Below are positions 45,701 through 58,240 of a stretch of DNA of 64,000 nt, one piece after another (the stretch's first letter is position 1; every line of letters begins with the position of its first letter). Position numbers and translations under genes: made by a program. Below the pieces are notes generated by a model. It worked only from the letters and a program-made list of their open reading frames with translations. It was not told where the DNA came from and did no database searches. Source of the stretch: Melitaea cinxia (taxonomy: Eukaryota > Arthropoda > Insecta > Lepidoptera > Nymphalidae). The stretch spans positions 13,867,289 through 13,931,288 of the forward strand of contig NC_059395.1 in the NCBI RefSeq assembly GCF_905220565.1, written 5' to 3'.

Positions 45701-47805
45701 AAATAGTTTTTATTGTGTTAATATTATACCTTAAAAGAAATAAATGTTTGTTTGTAATCGAAAACTTTCATTGAATAATTATCTAGAAGTAACTTAGGCT
45801 ATAATACATCCACCTACTTCTCAAAGTTGTGAACCTCTAACCATACCTAAATGTCAATGTGTCCAGTAAAATAATACCGGGAATTAACTAATTCTCAATT
45901 CTATTTGGCAAAATAATATGCGAATTGAATCACATAAATGTATATTGAATCGAATACAGCAAATGAATGTTTATTGCATTGCAAAAGTTTTATTGAAATA
46001 ATTAAGTATGTGTAGAATTTACGTGAGCCTGGTTCGACGGAGTCTTTTAACTTTTCCTTTAATTTGATTAGAAGATTGAGAAGGTCTTTTTCTTTCGACG
46101 ATTTTGTTATGTTGCGTTCCTTTACGACATTCCAAAATAAGTTTTTTATATACTCAGTGGCTGCTGCTGAGAAAAATTGTAGCCTAGAAAATTAAATATA
46201 AAATAAAAATATGTAGTTACTCAAACCGTATTAAAGCAAAATTTCGGAAAAATTTCAGAGAAAGTTTGTCAAAACATATTATTAATTTACCGTAAAAGTG
46301 TTGCCATAAAAGGGACCAAAAATATCAGAGAAAACTCGAATCCTCGCCAGAACGTCCATTTAACCATATGACTGGTGATGTTCCATAATGGTGATGGTTT
46401 GTCATTTAGAATACTAACACGAATACCAAATACACTGTAAGCCACTGTGTCTGATGTGTACATTGAAAATAATTCCTACAACAAGATTAAATTTATTTCA
46501 TAAATTCATAGCAATAAGAAAATGTGCAATTATAGAATATATAAGGAAATAGTTTTATTTTTATTCAAATAACCTTCTTCGACCTTCTTGAGAATTGTAA
46601 AAAATGCAAGTACGAGAAAATGCAAAAAAATAAATAGAAAATTAAAATTGATATACCTTTAAATTAACGACTTTGTTGTCATCAATATAGTCCCGTTTTA
46701 TTTTCTTCACTAGTTCAGTTGCATTTTCATTCATAAGCTCAGTCACAGACTTTAATTTTAAAGACGTAAACATTGGAGAGAGTTCATATCTTAATTTCTT
46801 CCATAACGGATTCTATAATTAAATTAAAATAGTAGTTACTTATATTCTATGTTTGAAAATTTAATAATTAATTTTACTATAGTATGTGAAGATATTATCT
46901 AAAATTATATTACGAATAGGTACATAATCAACAATACTATATATGGACCGTGTTGATTAGATGTACTCATTTCTTCTTCATAACAACGGAAAAGGACCGG
47001 ATATCTTAGAAACACATTAGACTTAGATTTTTTTCTTTCAATTTATCGGCCAATACATAACAAATACATTATAATTTGCAATTTAAGTACCACGAAAACC
47101 TCGCGGGTTAATCTGGGTACAGAGATTCACTCACTTAATAACATAATGGCACCGTAAAGTAAGAATATGTAAAAAACAACATAAATATCATATTTGTTTT
47201 AATTTAAAGATAAAAATAATAAAAAATCACGAACGTGGAATAGAGATAAAATATTATATTTACACGTAGTATGCAACAATTAATTACTTGATAATATGTG
47301 CCGTCAGAGATAACAACTAATACTAAATTTTGTGTAGATATTTATTATTATTATTTATTACAAATATGCATTAATAACTAAAATTAAATATGATTGAGTG
47401 GATTGTATGAACTGTTTCACTTACTTTCACTGTAAATAAATTTAGAGATCCAAGTGGATCGGCAAATCCACTGTATAAATATCTGTCAGGGAAATATTCG
47501 AAATCCTTAGAGAGTATCCTCTTAGCGAGCTCCGGCGATTGCACCATTAACACTGGAGTCCAAGCAAGGAATATTCCGAAATAATCTCTGGGATGTCTGT
47601 TTCTTATTTCATAACAAAAATCCCATACACTTCTTCTCATGATGAATCCCAGATTACCTATGATGGGTATCGGCTTTTCGTATGGAATTCCTCGATCTTT
47701 CCAATAGCTGTATATTTTGCGTAAGTATAAACATATTAAAATAAAAGAAGTTATCAATAATCCTGTCAGACAGTTGAATATACTAATGTTTTCTGCGACA
47801 CCCAT
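42705..47805 (-). CDS. Cytochrome P450 (CYP3-clan-like), complete, eight exons
   Basis: Haem-thiolate monooxygenase, expected to be anchored in the ER membrane and to oxidise small hydrophobic substrates (hormones, plant toxins or insecticides in this clan). Exons: 47805-47425, 46812-46657, 46475-46291, 46183-46023, 44404-44286, 43883-43778, 43370-43122 and 42862-42705. All introns are GT-AG, the phases match, and the total is 1515 nt (504 residues plus TAA), the usual length for the family. Visible landmarks: N-terminal anchor about residues 12-28; Pro-rich hinge 41-50; WxxxR in helix C (W131, R135); helix I E314-T315; ExxR as E370-T-L-R373; PERF-type motif P425-F428; haem loop PFGEGPRFCIG with C451 as axial ligand. 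The start is the ATG in a CAAAATGG context at 47805; the frame extends upstream only to a TTG. Oddity: helix I reads GSVET where AGxET is usual. CYP3 clan is inferred from the overall motifs. The family number is not assigned, and CYP324, 332, 337 and 338 are possibilities from memory only. Confidence 0.93.
44503..45675. mobile_element. TTAA-flanked DNA element inside P450 intron 4
   Basis: A 1173-bp insertion with terminal inverted repeats GAGCCATTTCACAA (44503-44516) and TTGTGAAATGGCTC (45662-45675), flanked directly by TTAA at 44499-44502 and 45676-45679. TTAA duplication is the hallmark of the piggyBac superfamily, although these termini do not start with the usual CCC. No transposase frame is visible, so it looks non-autonomous. 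It accounts for most of the 1618-nt intron 4 (44405-46022); the splice sites on both sides are intact. Short GC-rich palindromic tracts occur inside (near 44550-44580 and 45089-45102). Confidence 0.7.
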
Positions 47806-47883
47806 TTTGATACTACGATGTACTTGAAATAAACTTCGCTTGACTCCGTAATCTGCAATTATTTTGAGTGATATAGATAACAA

Positions 47884-48997
47884 TTAACCTAACAACATAA
47901 TAGTTATTTTCCGTTTATTATTTTTAATATATTAGTAACTAAAATTAAGTTAGTTGTCTGTAAGATTTTTTCTTTTTTATAGTAAATGTAAACGATTTAA
48001 AGTTTTTTTTTTTTAGTTTATTGAAGTATGACTTTTTTTCAAACTTACCTGTTTTACTCTCTAAGCATGAATCTGTAGTTTTTCATTTATTATTTCATTC
48101 ATTTCATTTTAGGCGAATATTCAAATTTTGTCCAAGTGCTAATCGTACCACTCAGAAATTGTGACTAATATTCACTTTTTACCCGTCTGCCAAGGAAGGG
48201 TTATGTTTTTCGCGCGTATCTTGTATGTATGTAATATTCTTTATTACCAGAACCGCTGAACGAATTTACATACTTTTGGTATCGTTAAATTTTAGTAGCC
48301 CAAGTGTTCTTAGATAGGTGACGTAAAAAAAATCAAACATGGCGGCTGTGCGAAGTCATTGTAGTTAATGAAAAAAATTTTTTTTTCTTCGTATACAACA
48401 ATATGGGTATAAAACTAAAGGATTTAATTCAAGGATTTCAAAAAGGTATATCATGATTATTATTACCGTAATACTAATAAAAAAATACAATAAGAAAGTT
48501 TAAAAATGTGGACTTTGCTCTTTCCCATGCCTGCGAGCAAGCTGCGAGCCGCGCTTAGACGACGATCTATTTTCGACGATATATTTTTTTTTATTCCCTT
48601 TCCAATAACAAAAAGAATTATCAAATTCGGACTACTGTGTAAAAAGTTATGCATGATCAAAGCTAAAAAAAAATATATAGGTATGTGGTGACTTAAGAAC
48701 CTCTTCTGTTCTCGTCGGTAAAAAATTACTGAATCAAACACATGATATAAACTCTTTTAACCCGCCTGCGTGAAGAACAACTAATAGAAAATCAACTAAA
48801 AAAGCTGGAACAAGATGAAAAGTCAATAATTACACAAAACCAGCGAAATAAATTAAAACAATATCAAACATTATGTACTATTGTACACTTAAAAATACCA
48901 ATTCGGTAGTTCTTCGAAGTTTTATACAACATCGTACATATTATTATTATGAATTGTTTTCAAACAATTAAAATTAGGCTTAATGAAAAGACAGTTA
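47884..48997. other. 5' flank of the P450 gene
   Basis: AT-rich. The 5' UTR and promoter must lie here or in 47806-47883; no TATA box or xenobiotic response element can be called with confidence. At 48225-48365 and 48505-48715 are segments resembling Helitron-type repeats (accgctgaacgaatttacat; aagttatgcatgatcaaagc). Confidence 0.35.
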
Positions 48998-49137
48998 TCT
49001 ATATATAGAAAAATAAATGTTTGTCTGTATGTCTTTTATAGAATCGTAAATTATGAATTTGATCATGTCATGATCTTCAGCAAAGTGCTGTGCATGAGCT
49101 CATAAAGGTTTCGGAGTTTTCGTCTCGTTTCTATAAA
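48998..49137 (+). mobile_element. Helitron 5' portion (family 3)
   Basis: Starts TCTATATATAGAAAAATAAA after A (48997) and includes tgtttgtctgtatgtctttt and gatcatgtcatgatcttcag. The inverted relative at 57197-57350 keeps the 3' end. No CTRR end is visible here. Confidence 0.5.
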
Positions 49138-49233
49138 TGAAATAAAAAATAATTTATTACATCAAAATTATTAAAATAAGAGCAATGACATCGATATTGT
49201 ATGTTTTTTAAATTTACTCGTTTTTTTTTTAAA

Positions 49234-49411
49234 GTAAAACTCGTCTTTACGCCTGCTTGGCTTGGGGAGTAAGCAGGTAAATGTATGACGAGAGCGTTAC
49301 GAAAAGTGTGATCAGGCGAGGTAAACGGAAATTGAGAGAGATATAAGTTATTAAAGATAGAAAGAAAGAGCAACGTTTCTTAAGTTTTACTTTAGTCGTG
49401 TGGTCTAAAGC
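49234..49411 (+). repeat. Dispersed repeat S, copy 3
   Basis: The longest copy: tacgcctgcttggcttgggg, gagcgttacgaaaagtgtga, tcaggcgaggtaaacggaaa, ending tgtggtctaaagcacactcg. Confidence 0.55.
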
Positions 49412-49732
49412 ACACTCGTTTTTTTCTTTTGCGTTTTTTGATAATTATAGAGTTTGATACTGGCAGTAATGTACATGTTATTGAAATTCATTGACTATGT
49501 AGTGAATACTGCTTTACTTACGTAATTAAAGAAAATAGCACAGATTTATGTTTACAGAGTAAAAATATGCATACTTTCTGTCCAAAACGATCATATTGAA
49601 AAATAATACAAGGGTTGAAAAAAAGAAAAAACTTTCATAAAGTTTAAAACTGTGCAACATTCTTACTGAGTAGAAAAGAGATGGTGGCACTTAACGTAAT
49701 ATCAAGTAACGTAAGTGAATATTTTCGTTACT

Positions 49733-50066
49733 TTCATCAGTCATCAGTTCAGCCTAATACAGTCCACTGCTGGACATAGGCCTCCACAAGTTCGCAAAAC
49801 AAAGGAGTGGAGTCATGTGTTTTGCCCATAGTCACCATGCTGGGCAGGCAGATTGGTGACCGCAGGGCTAGCTTTGTTGCACCATTGACGCTGCTGCCCT
49901 ACTTCGGCCTGTGTATTTCAAAGCCAGCAGTTGGATGGTTATTCTGCCATCAGTCGGCTTTTCCAGTTACAAGGTGGTAGTGGAACTGTGCTATCTCTTA
50001 GTCGCCTCTTACGACACCCACGGGAAGAGAGGGGGTGGCTATATTCTTAATGCCGTAACCACAGCA
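49733..50066 (-). repeat. RTE-associated 0.33-kb repeat, copy 1
   Basis: On the minus strand it runs from gctgtggttacggcattaag (50065) through the ccaccccctctcttcccgtg, gtgtcgtaagaggcgactaa module and ccatccaactgctggctttg to gtggaggcctatgtccagca, gtggactgtattaggctga. It aligns with the copy at 63541-63866 throughout. The 3' end is shared with RTE LINEs, so it is either a heavily deleted RTE element or a SINE using the RTE tail. Confidence 0.65.
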
Positions 50067-50294
50067 TAAAAATGTGGCACGCTTCACGATTTTGCGTTTC
50101 ACTGTTACTTTATTAAGTTTGAAATGTAGTTCCCGATTTAATAATTTTCCGAGCGGTATTTAATATGATTATCACTGTGGGTGCTTTTAAAATGTTCACT
50201 TTGAACGTATGAGCATACAATTTAATTTAATTATTTCTGACGCGATTTCCGTAATACCTTTTTGAATATTATAACTTTCTGTCACATATATATC

Positions 50295-50300
<6 letters not shown>

Positions 50301-50331
<31 letters not shown>
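50301..50331. repeat. (TA)n microsatellite at transposon left end
   Basis: 31 bp of TA dinucleotide into which the following TA-flanked transposon is inserted; TA resumes after its right end at 52666. Confidence 0.9.
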
Positions 50332-50335
<4 letters not shown>

Positions 50336-50767
50336 GTGGGGATGACAATACGACAAAAATTGATAACACAGGTAATACTAGTTTATAGGAGTATTTCAAA
50401 ACCATCAAAAAAGTTCTAACGTCAAAATCAAAAAAATGATTTTTTCAAACAAACTAAATAAGAAAAATATAATAAAATTATACTACAACATGTGTGACTA
50501 TAGGTTCACTGACCTGTTATGACGCGCGGTGACACAACGAACTACTACGAACTAGGTACGTTGGTTTGTTTGGTCGGTCATTGTAGGTTACTAAATTTTT
50601 AAATTCTATCTAAAATAATTATCTTCTTATAATTTAATTCATTAATTTTGACATGATGTCGCCATTAGTGGCCATATTTTTTAATTTATTAAAGGTCTAA
50701 TAATTCTATTTTTTAACTCATCAACTGTATTTACGTCTGTTGAGTACAAGTCGTTTGTTACAAAACT

Positions 50768-50965
50768 TCACAGAAATTGCGGGATTAAGCATTGATCTTC
50801 CCTTATCCTCTGAAAAGCATTTGAAATAGTGCGGCCATCGGTTGGACAAATACGGGTGTTCCCATATCTCTCCCGGTACTTCTGTATTGCTAAATTAGCC
50901 TTGCCGTGGCATTCTCCGTAAACAAAAATCATGTACTCCGAAGCTGTGTAATTATAACGTGGCAT
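50768..50965 (-). pseudogene. Transposase N-terminal fragment (DUF4817-like HTH)
   Basis: From ATG at 50965 the frame reads MPRYNYTASEYMIFVYGECH, GKANLAIQKYRERYGN, ICPTDGRTISNAFQRIRED, then a stop after 66 residues. The series 'VYGEC-N-A---Y-ERY' followed by a second helix is the helix-turn-helix N-terminus that I know from insect transposases annotated as DUF4817. The rest of the protein is missing. It lies inside the TA-flanked transposon, about 0.45 kb from the left end. Confidence 0.6.
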
Positions 50966-51323
50966 TGTAAATAAAATAAAAACTATTCTTACTATTAACA
51001 CTAGCGCCTAATTTCGCACAATTCACTTAATGACTATTAAACTAGGCATTTATTCTACGTTAATGTTCTTGTCACTATAAAAATAAAGCGTTAACATATC
51101 GCACAATCACTCCAAGTCTTTCGAGATAATCCAATAATTAATTAAAACGAACAAAACTCGTGCGCATATGTAGAAAATTGACAAATCAACGCGTATGACA
51201 TCAAGAAACATGAGTACCTAAATAAACGGCACAGAGACCACTGGCCGCTTGTCGCGTACGCGGCAACTCAGGGAAAAACTAAAAACAGGTTATAACATGT
51301 TTTGTTTACGCTAGCCTACGCAC

Positions 51324-51940
51324 CAGGGCTGACAGATGTACGATTTTAATCGATACGATTTTTTTTTTTTAATTTTTACTCATGTACGATCGCTAGACTA
51401 AAATCATACGCAAAATGTACGATTTTTATATTCCTATTACCTGGAAGCATTTCATAATTAAAGAAACATCATTCACCGGCAAGCTTGAATTTCGTTAATT
51501 TCCCTTACTTGAATGAACGTACCACTTTTATATGAACGAGGACTCTTTGAAAAATCATATAAAGGCTGTATTTGTTTGCTTTCTAATGAAACTTATAATT
51601 TATCTTGTGGTAATAATTGCGACTTGAAAAAAAAAATACATTTTGAAATAAAAAACAATTTGAAAATTATAAGACACTGGCTCAATTTGCTTTAAATTTG
51701 TTATGTTTTCCCCATTACAGTGCAATCTGTAATGTGAACGAGAATTCAGCGAAGTTAATTTAATCAGAACAAAACTTAGAAACAGTTTATCCAATGATAC
51801 CCTTAAGGGCACATTATTAGCCTAGCAATTAATAAGAAGAAACGAAAATGATACGAATTTTAAGCCAACAAATTCTTTTGTTAAAAAATATGACCACAGA
51901 AAATTTTGTATGAGTGTGACAAATTTTTCTAGCAGCCCTG
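51324..51940. mobile_element. Nested element with GCAC duplication
   Basis: A 617-bp insertion begins CAGGGCTG (51324) and ends CAGCCCTG (51940), flanked by GCAC at 51320-51323 and 51941-51944. Joining the flanks restores continuous sequence of the host transposon. The ends are 8-bp inverted repeats; CAGGGCTG-type ends are reminiscent of hAT elements, but those make 8-bp duplications and only 4 bp match here. No protein domain is seen (frames at 51513-51812 are unconvincing). Confidence 0.6.
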
Positions 51941-52667
51941 GCACAGCCAGTTGTCACACCGTTAGACGTTCTCAGGGTCATTGCAACACACGTGCCACGT
52001 TGATTGTTTTTTTCAGCTGTTGCAAGATTTAATATTTTAATGTAATAACGTGGTATTTTATTATTAATAATTGTTGTTATTGTTATTTGTTGTCTTTATC
52101 GCATTTGTTGAACTGCTCGAGCAAAAGTTTCGCGAATATTTTGATCTTGAAATAAATATAGTCAATGAAATACTTAAATTTATTAAATATTGTTGATATG
52201 CCATGTGTGCTCCCCGTGATATTACCTACTTGCAAAAACTATGCTAGATTCAGAATTTAGATTTTCAGAATTTAAAATTTAAGCATTAAAAGAAACAATA
52301 AATTTTTAAAAAACAAACAATTATAAAAAGATAATTATTAGAATCATACTGAATATTAAAACTATTTAACAAATGTTTTTAATATGTCTTAACACAACAC
52401 TGACCTACCAAAATAGATAACAATTTTGCACGTTTTTAAATTACGCGTACGCGTTATATTATGTTTGTACCGATCGCGCTCAAAGGGTCGTTAACCTGCG
52501 GGTGACCGTTTATTAATGTTATACAACACGTAGTAATTTTAAAAAATGAAAAATCATATTTTGACTAAACTACTGGATGTATTTTATTGATTTTTTGTAT
52601 GTGGGCTTGGAATATCATTACATATACGATGTCAAAGTTATTGTCGTATTGTCATCCCCACCCTGTA

Positions 52668-52859
52668 TATATATAATTATAAATTTCTTGTCACAATATA
52701 TGTTCCAGATAAACTCCGAAACTACTGAACCAATTTTTATAAAATTTTGTAAGCATCTGTAATTTGGTCCAACTTGGGAGATAGTGAAGTTTTTATCTCA
52801 ATTGAACCCGGCAGGTGGCGCTGTTTTCCTGGCAGTACAACGTCTGCCGGGTCCGCTAG
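52668..52859 (+). mobile_element. Family 2-like Helitron
   Basis: Ends cgtctgccgggtccgCTAG at 52859 before T, with the hairpin gcaggtggcg...cgtctgcc just upstream. The start lies in the (TA)n remnant after the preceding transposon (tataattataaatttcttgt). Interior: aactactgaaccaattttta. Confidence 0.6.
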
Positions 52860-54641
52860 TAAAATATATGTCTATGTTATTTAATTCAAAAAGTTATATG
52901 TTGATTTAGTATTTTTATGCTTGTGAATTTATCGTGTTAATGGAAAGTAGTCTTTGTTTATTATTATCTAAAACTAAATTAAAGGTGTATTTCATCATCA
53001 CATGTAATTAAAAATACTAATATATAAAAAAAAAAAAAAAATCAGGGTATATTTATTTTCTGAGCCTTTCTAACATTTCATGTTTTTTTTATAAAAATAT
53101 ATATTTGTACTATTAACTCTTTATTATGCAAACTAAATACGAGTATTTATATGACGCTAAGGAATAATTTAGCATTTCTTTTTTTCTCTACAAAGTGCAT
53201 GGATAAATTAGGTTAACTATTTTATATGTTTTTACACTCTTTTGAGTAAAAATAATTTTATAGCTATTATGTGACCATTTATTGTAGATAAGCAAAAGAG
53301 GAACGTAAAGCACAATTTGGCAACAATAGGAGAGGAACTGCAGTATGCGGGAAATCATAAAATCCAATCTAGTCTGACGCCCATCACGCATTTGGCGCGC
53401 AGTGAGACTTTTAAATTGGTTATTGACTTCATTGAAATAGATCTAGTGATTTGGAAAAGAGCTATTAGAAGCTACTAGATTTTTTTCACTCATTCGTATC
53501 GTACTCGCAATAAGTGTTAATATTTCAACTTATCAGTTAAAGAATTTAGTGTATCTACTAGAACAGTAATTAAGTAACTATTTTTATTTATTTATTTCAA
53601 CCAATTAACTATAATAATTACATTTGAATTCCTGCCAAACTGTATAACAGTTCGTTGGCAATTCAATTGGATTACATGTAAGCAATTCTTTTGAATTACA
53701 TGTAATGATGTTACTTAAAAGGTCTATTCAATTAGTAACTAGATGCTTATTTAGTACAGACAGCTACAGTTCTAGCTATATGTGGGTACAAGGTATCACT
53801 ATATATAGGTGTAAAACAAATCTAATTAATATCATCTGATTATAATGTACTGATCTATGTGTTAATTAAGTGAGTGTATGTGTGTGTGTGTGTATGTGTG
53901 TGTGTACGTTTATGCCCGCGTGCGTGAATGTTTACCAGTCAGATTTTGATTTTGATGGTCACATGTGTGTGTTGTCCATGTCTCGTTGTTTACAATTCAT
54001 TCGGTGACTGACGCCAGGCAGACAACGGACACAGACTACTTGTCAGTAATGTTTTTTAAACATAGTTTTAAGTTTATTTTTACTTCACTTACTTTATTTT
54101 TGCTTCAGTAATTGACGTTGTTTCCTCTTTCCTAACTGCATTTTCGATCGTAATTCGACAATTAGTTTCCACTTACTAGTCAATTGTAATTAATAATATA
54201 GTACGAATAAACCATCGTCAAATCTAGAAAAAAGTTTTCTTTTTACTATTTAAAACTGAGAAAAGGCATTACTTTTATAACTTTTTCGTTAGTTTGTAGT
54301 TTGGGTGTCCATATTCATATAATTTTTTTCTTAAAGAATTAATGTAATCAACACCTTACTAAGAAAATATAGTACAAATTTTGTCCGTATAAAGTTAATT
54401 GGCTAGGATTCAAATAGCATTTTATCCTTGATTCGCAGTACTGTTTTTTTTTCTGTGAAGTTACAAAGCGAAATTATTCTTATAAAGCTTATACTTACTT
54501 ATTAACTATGTAACTTTTTTTTAATTTTAAAAGTTAGTACAAGTAATATCATAAATCGCAGTGTTAACATTTGTCTATTTAAACTTGTATGTTCTGAAAT
54601 TTCTGTTAAATGGCATCGTAAACCCTTTAAATGACTTTTTT
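52860..54641. other. AT-rich DNA with a (GT)n tract
   Basis: Includes (TG)n at about 53877-53906. No gene or repeat with other copies is recognised. The sequence around 53990-54030 (gactgacgccaggcagacaa) is GC-richer but has no coding sign. Confidence 0.4.
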
Positions 54642-54935
54642 AACCGACTTCAATAAAGGAGGAGGTTACTCAATTCGACCGTATTTATATATATATATTT
54701 TTTTTATGTATGTTCGGGGATAGCTTGGTGCTTATGAACCGATTTTGATAATTCTTTTTTTTTGTTGGAAAGGAGATATTCCAACGATGGTACCTTGATA
54801 AGGAAACCAGGATCTGATGAAATCCCAGAGAAATCGAGGGAAACCCTCGAAAATCGTAGTAACGACTAGTGCGTTTGTTATTTTTTTTCGTCTACTTACG
54901 TTGTGTTACTTGCCGATGTAATTGCGGCGGTTTTT
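54642..54935 (+). mobile_element. Fold-back MITE, copy 3
   Basis: Left end aaccgacttcaataaaggag, right end taattgcggcggttttt. Interior: tatgttcggggatagcttgg, accaggatctgatgaaatcc, gggaaaccctcgaaaatcgt. Closest to copies 5 and 6. Confidence 0.65.
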
Positions 54936-54984
54936 TTTTGTTTGAGAGCAAACACATTTATTTTGTCTGTAACATTAGGACACA

Positions 54985-55290
54985 TTTTAATTGAGGTAGG
55001 GCATAGCCGGAGGTTTTCCTATGGTAACTAAGGTGACCAGAAAGCGATAGATATTTGTATTTATACAAATATTTCTTTCTGGTTTGGATGTTTATCCAAT
55101 CTTCGTGCATTGGAGAGCACGTAAAGATGTCGGTCCCGGATATAATCATAAATATCTCATAGCGATCGTTACTCATAGTAGGGACATATCTACTGACCAG
55201 CAGTTGAGCAGCGTGGTGGATTAAACTCCAGTCCTTCTACACGGAAAAAGAGGCAAATGCCCAGCAGTGGGATGTTAGGTACAGGCTGAA
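54985..55290 (+). repeat. Dispersed repeat T, copy 3 (longest)
   Basis: Contains gaggtagggcatagccgg, cattggagagcacgtaaaga, tgtcggtcccggatataatc, gcgatcgttactcatagtag, then gcagcgtggtggattaaact and ending cagcagtgggatgttaggta, caggctgaa. It links the motifs of 6765-7018 to those of 37940-38045, showing that both belong to one family. Confidence 0.6.
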
Positions 55291-56021
55291 TCGAACAATA
55301 CCGAAATTGGTGAAACAGATACTAACCCTAGCAACATTTATTTTGTTTCTAATAATCTTTATAATGCTGAGCGTACCACAAAAAACTGCTCGCATAAAAC
55401 ATTCATTGAAGTACTGCGCTCACATTAAATACGTGTATAGGTTCTACGACTAAGAATATTTAAGTCCATTATCGTAATTGAGTGTTCCGATTTTATTTTT
55501 TTATATTTTCTATCGCTGCTCGTACCAATCGGCACTAGTATGTTTTGTCTGTGGAGATCAAACGTAAATTATATAACGTAAATAACAAAAATTTGTAATA
55601 TACGACAAAAACTGATATACTTGTTTTATTCTTGAACGATAAATTATTAATTTTAAACCCTCGACAGACTTGACAGAAAGATAAAACTAACAATATCGAA
55701 AAAAAAAAAATATCAAACTCAATACACTTAGAACTGCTTAAATTTTCATTTTAAAGTTTTTACAGTTTTTGTTTTTATTATATAACCACAAATTACAGAA
55801 TGATCAGAGCACGTCCTTAATGTGAAAGTTCAAAGACTAAGAAACTAAAAAATAAACTCTTGATAGTCACTAATTAAATTTTTTTAGGTACTGTTACACA
55901 AAACGAACGTTGTGACAAGAGAAGTACATTTGTGCATAAATACGTCATGCTTAAATTAGTGGTACCAATATTTTTCTCAATTAAAACTTTTATTTATACC
56001 ATATGTTGTGTTTTACATTTC

Positions 56022-56279
56022 AACCGAACTTTCCAAAGAAAGAGAAGGTTCTTAATTCGATTGTATTATTTTTTGTACGAGTATATGTTACCTCAGATCT
56101 TTTGACTGGGTGGACCGATTTTGATAAATTTCTTTAATCGAAAGGTGGTTTGTGTCATGTGGTCCCACTTAAATTTGACTTCTAACAAATACTTTTCGAG
56201 TTATATCTAATAGTGCGTATTTACTTACTTTCGTCTACGTACGTTGTATTACTTGTCGATGTATTTGAAGGCGGTTTTT
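56022..56279 (+). mobile_element. Fold-back MITE, copy 4
   Basis: Left end aaccgaactttccaaagaaa, right end atgtatttgaaggcggtttt. First-type interior: ttacctcagatcttttgact, gggtggaccgattttgataa, as in copy 2. Confidence 0.6.
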
Positions 56280-57196
56280 GAAGTTTTACTTTATTTGGCG
56301 CGTTAGGGAAAAATGATGAGAGTAAATTTTAAAGATGCGCGCGCACAATGTCACAAAAAAAAAATCCGACACCGTGAAGTTAGCTAGTCAATGAAAAAGA
56401 AGTTAGCAACGTGAAGTTAGCTAGCCAATAAAGTATAACTTCTTACGTGCGTACATACACACACTTTTTTGTATCATTTGCGAGCAAACACAATTATTTC
56501 TGGGTAAATTAAATTATTGAGAAGTAATAAAAGTAGCTTTATAGTATTAAAAAAATTAGTGATTAAAAATATTATAATTATGATAAAATTATACCTGCTG
56601 CACTAGAGGGTGGTTTGATAAAAGAAGTAGTGAAATCTTATTATTAAAAACGAAATACATGATTTAAACAGTATTTTAGATAGACATGCTGTCCTGTAGG
56701 AAATATTTATGTAACCCGTATTTCGGATACTTAACCATTAATTTCGAATTGTATATTTATTTATGTTTATCTAATGATGCGTATACGTTTATTGAGTAAA
56801 TATAACGTACACAAAATAATGAAAAAGATTTTTATATAAAGTAACGTAAAAAAAGTCGGAATAATTCTACACTTAACCTTTTGTTCAGATTGTTGTGCAG
56901 ACTTGTGTTTCGTCGGCTGAGGTAGAGCTAGCTCAATTTTCTACTTGAGAGTAGAGACGAGAACCTCTTTCTAGTCAATTGAAAAAGTTAAACGTAATAA
57001 AACCAAAAAAAAGTACATACATATATACAAAAAATATATATACAAAAAATATACATTTTTATCGATAATCATTTTAATAAAATTAAAATAAGGATAAAAA
57101 TTAAATCAATTAGTAATGTTTTAGACGTATTGTTTTATTAACTACTTAAAATAAGTGTTGTAAAATAAGTATTCTAACATTTCTATCTATAAAATA
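56280..57196. other. AT-rich noncoding DNA
   Basis: A short direct repeat 'gtgaagttagctag(t/c)caat' occurs at 56373 and 56411. A MITE-end-like gcgagcaaacacaattattt follows at 56480. No gene seen. Confidence 0.4.
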
Positions 57197-57350
57197 CTAG
57201 CTGTACCCTGCGCGCGTTGCTATGGTTTTATTTATTTATTTGGTCGTACCAACTCTGAAACCTTTGTGGGCTCATGCAGAACACTTTGGTGAAGATCATG
57301 ATATGATCAAATGCATAGTTTACGATTCTATAAAGGACATACAGACAAAC
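57197..57350 (-). mobile_element. Helitron (family 3), 3' end intact
   Basis: The minus strand ends CGCGCGCAGGGTACAGCTAG at 57197 before T. Interior gatcatgatatgatcaaatg and acatacagacaaacattcat (plus reading) match the inverted copy at 48998-49137. Confidence 0.6.
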
Positions 57351-57827
57351 ATTCATAGGTGTTTAATCAAAGCAGAGTGTTCGAGTGAGTCCTGACTTTT
57401 AAGTGAGATTAGGAAAACTTTCCGAGCAAAATAAAAGAACTTGAAATTTTCCGAAATGTTACACGCATGAATAACTGAGATTTTTCTTATTTATATTTCG
57501 AAGAAGGCAGGAAAGTAACAGATACTAGGATATCGGATAGAAATTTTTATGTTACTAGGAATCAGTCATGAGTATCAACGTCTAAAGTTAAAAAAAATGA
57601 ATGATATTTTTTTGATTTTATTCGTAAGAAGCTGAAGTTATATTACATTAATATATAAATATAAGATCGTTAGGCCATTGACATCACGAAATCTCAAAAA
57701 CCTTGAGAACTCTTTTTTTGAAAAAGCAAGGTTTTTTTTACTTGTTTGTTATCTTTATTCATGTAAGTATAAACTGAGTAGTTTAGTTTTATTGTTTTGC
57801 TTTATAGGTTTCTAAGACATTTTATCA

Positions 57828-57851
57828 ATACACACACACACACACACACAT
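57828..57851. repeat. (CA)n microsatellite
   Basis: About 12 CA units followed by tatata. Confidence 0.85.
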
Positions 57852-58240
57852 ATAATTGAATAAATTGTCTGATAAAAAATAATTATAACTGTTAAATGTT
57901 TAAAATATATATACAAAAATGTAATAAAAAAAGTTAATTTGTTGGGTTTTATAAAATTCATTGTAGTACAGCATCTGAAAGCCGACTTTTGTTTCCCAAG
58001 TTGGATACCTTTACAAGCGTATCTGTGACTGCTTTAGTACTACTCTGTTTACGGAAAACAAGAGATTATAAGATGACATAACTTAACTGTTCGTTTACCG
58101 GCTGAATATTATTTAAAAATCACCTTAAACAATTTACCTAATCAACAATTTCTAACACAGGGTTGGCGCTTCTATATTATCTGCCTATACCCCAGACAGA
58201 ACGTTCCACAGAACATATCCCTTGGGACCAACTATTACAT

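Larger units (their letters stand above)
50332..52665. mobile_element. TA-flanked DNA transposon (IS630-Tc1-mariner-like), 2.3 kb
   Basis: The terminal inverted repeats match at 24 of 25 positions: left CAGAGTGGGGATGACAATAC (50332 on), right complement CAGGGTGGGGATGACAATAC (ending 52665). The target site is TA on both sides. A transposase N-terminus remains on the minus strand (50965-50768), but no DDE catalytic domain is seen, so the copy is internally deleted. A second element (51324-51940) is nested inside. Superfamily is inferred from the TA site and the DUF4817-type N-terminus. Confidence 0.75.

Noticed and set aside
47806..47883. Longer N-terminus for the P450 (26 extra residues)
   Set aside because: The upstream limit is a TTG and not ATG, and the extension would place non-hydrophobic residues before the membrane anchor. 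ATG at 47805 has a good insect context.
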